Assembly (NCBI GenBank): GCA_026874595.1
Contig: CM049306.1
Coordinates: forward strand, 41,290,019 to 41,354,018
Source: Sipunculus nudus
Taxonomy: Eukaryota > Annelida > Sipuncula > Golfingiida > Sipunculidae
Length of the DNA stretch: 64,000 bases
Reading direction: 5' to 3'
Position numbers and translations under genes: made by a program. The notes beneath the pieces were generated by a model. That model worked only from the letters and a program-made list of their open reading frames with translations. It ran no database searches and was not told the DNA's origin. Shown piece after piece: positions 55,172-64,000 of the stretch (the first letter of the stretch is position 1; every line of letters starts with the position of its first letter).

Positions 55172-56684
55172 TACTTTCCCTTTAATTCCTTTTAGACAAT
55201 TTCAACCAGAGCTTTAATCTATTTATGGTGTCAAAAGCAGTTTTATAATCTAAAAAGGCACAATAAAGTTTCTTCTTTTTCGTCAGATAGATATCTTAAG
55301 ACGAATGTGTGATCCGTAGTTGCATAACCCTTCCGAAAACCTGCTTTCTCCTCACCCAAAATAGACTTCTCTTCATCAAACTGAGCCAACATTTTATTAA
55401 ATGCCAACATAAACAATTTTCCAAAGCAACTTAGTATCGTAATCCCTCGGTAATTAATTGGTTATATTTTATCTCCTTTGTTCTTATAAATGGGGCTTAT
55501 CAGTCCTATTTTTCCAGTCTGTAGGTATTTTTCCACACATTCAAACAATATTGAATCACTTTGTTATGAATTCTAGTAAATACTCTACAGAGGCTTTCAA
55601 AATTCGTTAAAAATGATATCATAACCACATGTTTTACTATTTTGTAAACTTTTTACGGCTTACATGACTTAAATTTCAGAAAATACACCATCAAGGATAT
55701 TATCTCCATCCTCTGCCGCACAATTACCCTCATACATTTCTTTAAATCAGGGTCATCACTACAGGAACTTGTTTAGATATTTAAAATGATTGAATAACTC
55801 TACAAAATTGGCCTGAGTTTATCTTTTGGGTTTATTTCTGTTAATCTGTGACCAGTTCAATTTCATATTGTTTTTCTTAGCTTTTCGTATTAAATCACAA
55901 AATGTTTTCTTGTGTTCATTATAATGTATTGTCAGGGACTTTTTGTACGCCCTACTGGGTGACCGCAGGGCAAAGTGGTTACTATCACATTGTTCTATCC
56001 GAAACTTATTTTCCGCTGCCAAAAAGGCTTTGAGATTTAATCTACAAACATTATTGTATTAAGGATTTTTTGTTTGTTTTTTCTTTGCCGAGTTCCTTTT
56101 TGAACCATTTGCTTTATATATATTTGCTTTTTCGGCGGCTTCTAATAGTAAATCATTAATTAATTTCCTAACTGCATCTATATGAGCTGTTGTTTGTTCC
56201 TCCAATAAGAATATATTATCTGGTGATTCACATATATGTTTTATTTGAGCTTTATCTAGCCCATCCATAAATTTTTCGGCATTCACAGCAACCGAGCAAG
56301 GTCTGCTGAATGGTTTCACTACATGTGGATCTTTTCTGTATTTACCCAAGTGGTTTAGTGGGAACTCTTTACAAGTTTTACTTTTAATCACATGCAATCT
56401 CAATCTGTCGGAAAATATCAGATAACATAGTATTCATTTCTGCGATATTGAATGATTTCACATTATCCACTAAGTTTGATGGAACAATGACTTTATCAAC
56501 TACACTAGCACCCTTACATCAAGATAAATGAGACTACATCCTTGTTTCTCTCTAGTCTGCCATTGACAATATAGAGTCCTAAACTTTTACATAGCGAAAT
56601 ACGCCGGTAGCCATAATAATTTGTGACATGGTCCTTGGACTGGCGCTCAGGTACCTATTTCCTCTCTGTGTATTACATCAGACA

Positions 56685-56888
56685 CACTGAAAACATAGGG
56701 TTGTCAAATCGACAACTTTAGGGTTGTCAAATGGGTGTACCTAAAACAACAACCCAGGTTGTCAATTATTCAATTTGACAACCCTCTAGGGTTGTAAAAA
56801 GGATTGTCAAATGTTTGCTGTGACAACCTATGGGTTGTCATGGACCTTTGCGGCCATTGTTTATCCTCCGTATTCACTCTTTCTCTTC

Positions 56889-56982
<94 letters not shown>

Positions 56983-57805
56983 CAATAATAATAACAACAG
57001 ACATTTTAAGTAGAACGTATATACATTAAAACCAAGTGGTCTTGTAATTTGTGATACGTATATTTGTCTGCAAAAGTTTTACGACTGATTATTCCTTACA
57101 ATCTGGACAGGGTTCTGTCTGAGTGTGTTTCAGTGTTCAATACTTAGAGCAATAAGCCAGGGTGACAATAATATTAGTACTATATCAAACATTTACAACA
57201 TATGAAATATTGGGTCTTCATTGAATTTACATTAAGTTTATTTGTTTATATACTTGTCATATCCTTAAATGTTCTATATACATTATATATATTTATATAT
57301 TTATACATATGTATATATTTATATCACACGACATGTTCAGCAAAATTAATTAATAGTTACCTGGCAGGTTGTTGTCCTTGTTAGAAAGCTACAGCATCAA
57401 CAGCCACAAAGCCAGAAGCAACCCGCATTCCCTCCACCGATCCCATCAGCGGAGACCTAGGCATGCCTTTTGAGAGCCGAACTCGATCCTTGTGAACGAC
57501 CTTACTTTGAGACGCAAAGCCCTTTTACTTGCGATTTCGGTCATTTGGACCGTTTACCCAGTTTCCCGGTTATGCAAGTTTACAAGTTTTTTGTCATCGG
57601 CACGTGCGCCCTTGTCCAAGCTGGCTGCCGCGCTGCCAGGGAGCTGCTCAAGACCTGACACTTCACGGAGGGTCAGCATGCACTCCCCTGGGGCAGTTCA
57701 GTGATGTGTTGTGACAACCATAGCCAAATCCACCCTCCGACTCCCCGTTGGGGGGGGGGGGGGGGGGTCATAATTGGGTGATTCGACTCCCCTACTTTTT
57801 CAGTG
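56685..57805. mobile_element. CACTA-like non-autonomous DNA transposon
   Basis: Copy A has the uninterrupted target CATCAGACAGTAAACC (19008-19023); in copy B 1121 bp interrupt it. The insert begins CACTGAAAA and ends TTTTCAGTG, perfect 9-bp inverted termini starting with CACTG, flanked by a 2-bp duplication (CA). Near the left end GGGTTGTC/GACAACCC motifs occur about ten times in both orientations (56698-56840), with another at 57713. Such subterminal motif clusters are typical of CACTA elements, whose transposase-binding sites lie there. The middle has a CT/AT microsatellite and a poly-G run; no transposase is encoded. Confidence 0.65.
56886..56981. repeat. (CT)n(AT)n microsatellite
   Basis: CT units pass into AT units, inside the CACTA-like element. 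Confidence 0.95.
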
Positions 57806-59299
57806 CAGTAAACCGCACCTTGCATCAAAATCTTCCGTTAAATAAATCGTCGGGTCACCAAGGTCTGACCCTAAGTCAATCATACCACTTTCAAGTTCGT
57901 CAAAAATGCAAATTTTAGCATAAGGCGATGACTCTGGCTATATACCGCACCAAGTTATAATTTATAACATCTACCAAACCACAATAATACAGAGTCAGAT
58001 TATCCTTTCAATATTTTTATTTTTCCACGAGATCTTCTTTTAATAGCAATGCAATACCACCCGAACGCACTCCCAATCTTTTCCTATTACTTGTATGAAT
58101 TATAAATCATGCAACGTTTATGTCGTCTAAATCATTTAGTTTGGTTTCAAGTATATCAAAGTTTCTATTTACTCCTCGAAGTCAGGCCCTTTAAGCTTAC
58201 TTTTAAGACCATACACATTTAAAGACAATATTCTCAGTGTCCTATTCAATTTCACATTTCACTCAAATTGAGTTGGGCTGGACGATACGTCTTACATCGC
58301 TTCCCCGGAAACGGCTACTCCGCATATCCTGGCAGGGCAAAAGCTTCAAAGCCGAAACGAGAGAGAGAGGTCCACAGACTAGCGTCAAAACTTACAAAGG
58401 TCATCCGGGATTTTTATGGTGACTCTCTTGTCATCATTACCGGTCTTACAATAGATCAGCCTATCTCTGGTGTGGACTTTAATTGCTAGTTTCTCATCTT
58501 TTATAAATTTCAAAATTGTGGCTCGAATCGGGGTCAAATCCTCATTAGGCCTAACTAAAACACCTCTCTTGTTAGGTTTGTTTCTCAATTTTATTTTATT
58601 TTTCATCAGTGCAATTTTTGTTGCCGGCTGATAAATCTACACAACACGGGACGAACATGAGTGTCTCCCCCCTCCTGTTTTTCCTTCGGCTTCAAGGACA
58701 ACGTCTATCACTTTAGCAAGGCTCATTATTTTATTCCTAAAACTTTCTTCTGTTTCCACCTTATTCTCTGTAATACCAGTTATACGCACGACGCTTGTAC
58801 TATTCAAGCCTATCGTTTTCATACCGCAGTGCCAGAATATGCTCTCCGATAGCTTTGTGTAAAGATTTAGTAACTGTACTGAGTGCCCTGGTAACTGCTT
58901 AGGTAACTGCTACAGTTACAGTTTGTGTTATCGCAACGATCAGATGTGATATAAATTGAATGACCAGATCAGAATGTCCTGTATCAGGTTGTTGTGTGTC
59001 AGACACAGTGGGTTGGGATGGCTGAGATACCGGTTGTGTTTTCGGAATAATTGTCAATACCGCATTCACGGCAGCAATATCAGTGTCAAGACAACCAGTA
59101 TTCAAAGCAGCATTTTCATTGACTTTACGTGTTTTTTGTGTGCTGGTTTCGAAAGAAAAAGACCTGTCCCTTTTACCTTGTGTTGATGCTATGTTTTCGT
59201 TCCCTCGAGGACAGGTGAACGGACTTCTTGTCCGGGGTTTCAGCCATTCTACACACTTTCAGGTGTTAGCTTGGCTGTTAATTGGACAATTTAAATGAC

Positions 59300-59740
59300 A
59301 TGGGTAATAATTTAAATAACTTAAGACTGAAAAACGGAAAACAAAAAAGCGGATCGTAAACGACCCGCAGTAGCTGGGATTTTACTCTCAACACGTTATC
59401 AACCAGTTTCGACACTTGTCCGCGAGGTAGCCGTACGATATTCACGGGCACCGGTTCAAATTTTACTCGCCGTACGCAAGCCGTGGAGCTGAGCAGGCTA
59501 CACTCAATTCTCCCGGCGTTTTAAACTCAACGTAAGCCCGTAGATAGGCCGTAGACAGCCCGTGCGGTAGCCATACGGGGGCTTACGGTGTCAGCAATTG
59601 CCGTACGGGCACGGTGTGATAGCCTTACGGCCCCCGTAAGGGCCCTGTGTGATATGTGAACTGTCGAATGGCTGCCGGACGGGGTCCGCACGGCCCCTTG
59701 CGATGTAAATTTTGCCCGTGAGGTGTCCTCACGTTAACCT
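59300..59740 (-). promoter_or_regulatory. GC-rich motif cluster at LINE 5' end
   Basis: CCGTACGG, CCGTGCGG, CCGTAAGGGCC and GTACGGGCAC recur about fifteen times in both orientations, standing out from the AT-rich surroundings. Copy A has the same block, more decayed (20580-20770). Its place just upstream of the LINE ORF1 suggests a 5' UTR or promoter, but it may equally be an independent repeat. Confidence 0.4.
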
Positions 59741-59755
59741 GAATTTGAGCTGTTG

Positions 59756-59768
59756 GGTATATAAATAC
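59756..59768 (+). promoter_or_regulatory. TATA-box-like element
   Basis: GGTATATAAATACAG lies on the plus strand, followed about 25-30 bp later by CATGTTGTATTAAAG and the CACCGAACCTCTG block shared with copy A (20800-20820). In copy A the TATA core is reduced to TCATAAATACAG. It could be a core promoter of an old element; there is no downstream gene to link it to. Confidence 0.3.
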
Positions 59769-60114
59769 AGCCACAGTGGCATGTTGTATTAAAGACACCG
59801 AACCTCTGTGCGCTGAAGTCAGCTTCTCTGAACGAGTCAAGTGTTTTTTTTTTGTTTTTTTTTACCTTGAAAATTAATTTAAATAATTATAGCGCTCAGG
59901 TTGGTACGAAATAAATATAAAATCAATAAATGATTACAATAATGTTATATTAAAAGTTAATCATGAAAAATAGAATCGAGTTACATAAGAAAAAACTTTG
60001 ATTGTTATATACCGAAAAAATGATATTGGTCTCTATTATATTTGACTGTTCCATATTCTTTATTTTCAAAGGGAACTTTGCCACAGATCGGTAGCAAAGC
60101 TATTTGTTTTAAAA

Positions 60115-60203
60115 TACGCTCCCGAGGCAGCGGAAATCTAACGCTTCTATTACAAGCTCGGATTTTATAGGTGGTATAGATAAATCGCTGTAGAAAGAAT
60201 GTA
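60115..60203. mobile_element. 89-bp MITE-like relic, copy B
   Basis: Duplicate of 21114-21202; starts TACGCTCCCGAGGCAGCGG, closer to the 6761 element than copy A's version. Confidence 0.5.
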
Positions 60204-61920
60204 GCTTGCGGTCACTCCTTAATGCTGCGCGTTAATACCTACTACCTGGCCTTTTCCACAAGCTCACCACTGGGGTTGGGGAGCGCCACCGTGTGTCTGT
60301 GTAAGAGACTAATATTACACCTTAAACCCCACCAGAGGTCACTCCTCAACACGTTTATCAACCTCCTGCGTGGGGTTTTAGTCTATTGTGCATTTCCTCC
60401 TTAACATTTATAGACAGGCCTTCTCAACATCCACAGAGTGTTAAGGTCTATTACGCATATATCTAAACTGGACTTACATCGATAGATCTCATGTGTGGGG
60501 AATGAGACCTTCTGTGGAAAATGCAAGTTTTTGTTACAATCACGACCTCTGGTGAGATTTGTTTACACTACTGTGCACCACTTCGCCAATTAGGCAAGAA
60601 ACTTGTCAAGAAACAAAGTAGAGTTTACTCCAGAAAACAAGTCTTTCATTTGTTTACCTCGCTTTATAAATTCACCATTTGAAAGAAACAGCCGCTAAGT
60701 CACGTGACATTTTAGCAAGATGCGATAATATCCTTACTATCAGGCACGTGGTTATGCGATCGATCATTGTTTTATCATAACCAGCGCAAACGGCGTACAT
60801 AAAGCTTAAAAGTGACGTATACTCAGACCAGGCATATCAAATATGGGCCTACATAAAAAATAGTGTGCTCTGAGTACCATAATATTGTATCCACCAATAT
60901 TTCCTTATAAAAACCGTTTGCTTATTTCTGTGCACGAATGGAAAATAGCTTACACTGGGCTCGACAAGTGCGAGCCACAAAGTGCATTAGATGTACCCAA
61001 TATTCAATATTAAGTATACCTTTTTTGTTAAAACAAAAATTTATAGAAATTTAGCCAGTTTTGCTAACTTTACAAATTAAATTATTTTTGCAAGCTTCTT
61101 GCCATTGTTTTCATTGTGTTTCTTCTTTCACGTTTTGATTCGGAAATGACGCGCATGCATAAGATCGGACACGCAGTATTGTTTTGGAAAAACAGGCATG
61201 TGGACTGTGTTAATTCTCACAAAGAACCATAACAGCGTATTAAGTAGCCCAGTTGGGAAAAGTAAGTCATGGTGCCGGGGTGGCTTTGCTGGGAAATTTT
61301 ATTGTGAATGTTCATGTTCCTTTAAATAGGAGCACTCTCAATTTAAAAATTTTTCAGTTGCTTTCATCCGACTCCCGGGCTTTTTTATATATTAAGAGCA
61401 AATATATAAGGCATGAATATTAACGCATATTAAATATCTACCTTCAAATCCTTCCCTTTGATTCCAATTTGAGTCCAAATTGCATATATGGTATGAAACT
61501 TAACAAAACTCCACCATTTCCGTTCATTTTACCACACCTGTTTCAGTTTACGCCTGTCTGAAGCTATATTTTATCAAAGGTTAGCCAGATACTCGCCTTT
61601 TTTTTTAAGGCGCCGCAGAAATGTTTTAGTGGTGACTCGTACATTTTCCTCAATATAGCATGTCTATATAAGTATTGTAATTTAAAAAAAAATAGGAAAA
61701 TCAGAAACATATAGCACAGCCATACATTAGATAAAAAAAAGGAATAAGTCATATATCACCTTCACGTTTATTTCATACACAAAACACATTTAGCAGAATT
61801 GACATTCAAGTTCCTCTGAGCTCTCGCTGAAACATTCGAAAATTTACTCAAAATTTAATCTTTGCATATTTATGAAAATAATGGCAGTTTTGGCAGCTTA
61901 AATTTGCTCTTCAATGGTAA

Positions 61921-61943
61921 ATGTGTGTGTGTGTGTGTGTGTG
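61921..61943. repeat. (TG)n microsatellite
   Basis: Pure TG run. Confidence 0.9.
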
Positions 61944-62604
61944 AAGGCATGTGTGAAAGTATATTTGTGTATTTATATGCGTGTGTGCGTGTGTGTGTTA
62001 GTTTTATCAGCATGATTTCCACCTTTTACTACAAGACCATTTGTAATGTCATATTTCGATGTAATGTCACATCTGATCTGGTTTATTTTCGTATTTGATT
62101 CTTAAAACTGGGATTAAAATTATTTCTTCACCACAAAAATTGTTTGTTCCCCACAATCGCTTGTTTGTCGTTCATGGCCTGTCACTGTCTTTACATAACC
62201 TGCATCGCCGCCTCAGAAATATATTATTTCATCCTGTTCAGGCATCATGTATAATTATTATGTCATAGCTTCTTTGATCATGGAAAAAGTATGCTTCTGG
62301 GGCTTATTTTTCCGGGGAACGGGCGAGCGATTTTTATTTTTACCTTTTTATATAGGGGTTCAGAAAAATTTCTTACGATCAGCGGCCATCATGGTATAAC
62401 AAGTGTTGCTTTTTATGTAAAAGCATCCCATTTTATCATTTTATTCACTTGAAAGAGATGCCCGAGCGTCTGGACCTCAAATCTGGTGAATTTCTACTTA
62501 AAATTAAAATTAACATATTTTTATGAGGGGATCAAAAGTATTGCAGGCGATGCCTGAGAAATCAACTTATTTAGCCATAAGCAAATATTTGATAATATTC
62601 AGAA

Positions 62605-62849
62605 TTATGAAAACAATTTCTGATCAGATTTGTCCCCAGAGGACTTGTTTTTCCGTCGACATTTCCGGTAGCAGGATAATCCATTGTCTCTGTAAGAAGG
62701 CAAGAATGGCATGTTCTCCATGAAACGAGTTCTTTTAAGGAATGGCGTTATGTATGGGATGTCGTAAATTTTCAGTTCAGGTCGATCTTGGCCGTCTGCC
62801 GTCTCCATGCTCTTCAAAAATGGTATTAATCCTCTCTCTTCTTTAGTGC
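62605..62849 (-). CDS. SLC23 gene B, exon 11 (last)
   Basis: The acceptor is ATTTCCAG. It encodes the cytoplasmic tail ending DKSDQKLFS as in gene A, with scattered conservative changes. Preservation of this lineage-specific tail in both copies suggests that both are under coding constraint or that the duplication is recent. Confidence 0.9.
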
Positions 62850-64000
62850 CTGGAAATGATAAATAAATCAAGATCTATTAAAAGGTCACTCTTAATTCCT
62901 TCTAATGTACATGACTCAGTTCATTAGTAATGCTTTCAAATGAGACACCATAATCACGCATGACAAATCCATTTTCATCCCTTCATCTGGAGAAAGCATT
63001 TCTTGTGTAAAACCACCTTCAAATAGTTATAAAGTTAAGCAGGTGCATTTCATATTATCAGTGTATATAAACCTAACATACCTGGCACTGTGTTATCAAG
63101 AACCAAACCGACCACACCTCCCACAAACATTGCGGTACTCAGGAACACAGTGATGACCTGATCTAATACCAGGGAACCTACAAAAAAAGGAGATACCCCT
63201 TCAATAAGGAACAATGGCAATGTATGCTAATATAATTTTAGGGTTTGGACGTGGTAAAAAAAGGTTATTCTGCAGGAAATTTTGCTGATAAGCGTCCTTT
63301 ACCACCCTCTTCGCTTTCTCCGGAGTACTTTCGTATCGTTTCTGTCTCCCTTATCGGACCCTGAAAGGTTCATTTCTTCAAGTTTCTAGAAACAGCTCAC
63401 GGGGGCCGTCCAGTTTGGTTTACCCTTAAACCCAGATGCCTTGGGTTGCATGTTGAATTTATGGGTCGACCGCTTTAGTGTATTAAACTAAGGAAAATGT
63501 TTCAACTCAGACTGTCTAGTTACTGTTTTTCCTAATAGACTTAACCATTGTCCAAGAAGTATAGAGACTGAATTATTACGAAAAATGATGACTGATAAAT
63601 AAATGCAGTCTCGCAATTTTCCCCGTTTTAACGAGGTGAATATAAACAGTTAAAATAAACTCCTTTGTACATATGAACAGTTCAAGGTTTATAACATAAA
63701 TTATATACCTAATATTTAGGTGCTTCAGATTCATTTGCATAAAAATGACACAAGTCTTCAATAAAAAAGTCTTTCTCTCATGAATAGTTACCACATTTAT
63801 GAATAAACACAATGTGAAGTCGACGATGTGAAACCAAAAGAGTAGTCAACGAACGTACCAGTCTGAATAGCATTTTTGTGCTCCTGCAACCAGAATGGAA
63901 CCACGAGGCCGGAAAATATGGACACCCCAAGAATGGTCAGATTACGTGAGGAGTCCAGATCGACTGACTGGAGGTTGGACAGAGCCACACTGATGATCAT
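62605..64000 (-). CDS. SLC23-family transporter, gene B (3' part)
   Basis: Three exons on the minus strand match exons 9-11 of gene A with the same boundaries and phases: 64000-63859 (incomplete at the window edge; [30 protein letters not shown]), 63177-63082 ([13 protein letters not shown] type, LDNTVPG) and 62849-62605 (PGTKEERGL, tail, TAA at 62607-62605). All sites are intact GT-AG and no stop interrupts the frames, so this looks like a functional tandem paralogue, with most of the gene beyond the right edge. Its intron 10 lacks the 4.5-kb insertion and intron 9 lacks the hAT-like element. Confidence 0.9.
63082..63177 (-). CDS. SLC23 gene B, exon 10
   Basis: The acceptor is TTTGTAG and the donor CCAG|GTATGT. 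The length (96 bp) and phase equal exon 10 of gene A. Confidence 0.9.
63859..64000 (-). CDS. SLC23 gene B, exon 9 (partial)
   Basis: The donor is ACTG|GTACGT. It encodes the same TM10-11 region as gene A with a few substitutions (QSVDLD for QSLDLD, GVSIF for GMSIF). Confidence 0.9.

Larger units (their letters stand above)
53587..59300 (-). mobile_element. Degenerate LINE (non-LTR retrotransposon), copy B
   Basis: The fuller of the two LINE copies. The 3' end has a short tandem tail, (ACATAG)n on the plus strand at 53588-53608, typical of LINE insertion tails. Minus-strand blocks from 5' to 3': ORF1-like region (about 59300-58640); a piece MKNKIKLRNKPNKR (58606); DFNAR-region remnants on both sides of the inserted CACTA-like element; a linker (56403-56059 and 56022-55819); RT with SERGVRQGNNLSPFLFDLWG (55120-55040), MYADDTVII (about 54898-54910) and the YGC-W block beyond. 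Stops and frameshifts are frequent. LINE clade is not determined. Confidence 0.8.
59870..62604. other. Non-coding DNA, partner of 20870-23811
   Basis: Collinear with copy A, including the 89-bp relic at 60115-60203 and the TG microsatellite at 61921-61943. No conserved frame. Confidence 0.5.
47552..64000 (+). repeat. Segmental duplication, copy B
   Basis: Direct copy of 9925-32004, cut by the window edge. B-only segments are about 49573-51185, the LINE segment 55620-56070 (lost from A) and the CACTA-like element 56685-57805. B lacks the A-only stretch 12988-15008, the SINE plus retrotransposon of intron 10 and the hAT-like element. Confidence 0.85.

Noticed and set aside
56770-57029. Short proteins with RE or YI repeats
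   Set aside because: Microsatellite translation inside the CACTA-like element.

Overview
The window is animal (metazoan) nuclear DNA: AT-rich, intron-containing, rich in microsatellites, tRNA-derived SINEs and several classes of transposon, with no bacterial-style operon. The repeat mix (poly-G/C-flanked GGATCC-type short elements, a Gmr1-like Ty3/gypsy element, a DIRS/Ngaro-type tyrosine-recombinase retrotransposon) and a tandem SLC23 transporter suggest a marine invertebrate, most likely a mollusc. That placement is inference.

Layout. 1-3779: non-genic AT-rich DNA with two copies of a dispersed repeat. 3780-9656: a decayed Ty3/gypsy (Gmr1-like) LTR retrotransposon on the minus strand, interrupted by a 699-bp DNA element with a 9-bp target-site duplication. 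9925-32004 and 47552-64000 are two direct copies (A and B) of one segmental duplication. Each copy carries a tRNA-derived SINE, the same old LINE on the minus strand, and the 3' end of an SLC23 gene.

The one host protein-coding gene that can be fully assembled is an 11-exon SLC23 (nucleobase/ascorbate transporter family) gene on the minus strand, 42253 down to 23812. Its exons join in phase to 1887 nt (628 aa plus stop). A second SLC23 gene enters at the right edge (exons 9-11 equivalents, 64000-62605). Gene A's introns hold most of the curiosities: a SINE plus a 4.26-kb tyrosine-recombinase retrotransposon in intron 10 (absent from copy B), a hAT-like element in intron 9, a 25-unit, 66-bp minisatellite made from the intron 8 acceptor and the start of exon 9, and a 145-bp satellite in intron 7.

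The tyrosine-recombinase element (24669-28926) is the most intact mobile element. It has a gag-like ORF with a CCCH zinc finger, then an in-frame UGA-CUA stop context, then RT-RNase H, then a GHSLRRGG tyrosine recombinase broken by one -1 frameshift, all between nearly identical 196-bp direct repeats. Copy B has its own younger insertion, a CACTA-like element in the LINE endonuclease region. Comparing A with B therefore gives empty sites that date several insertions.
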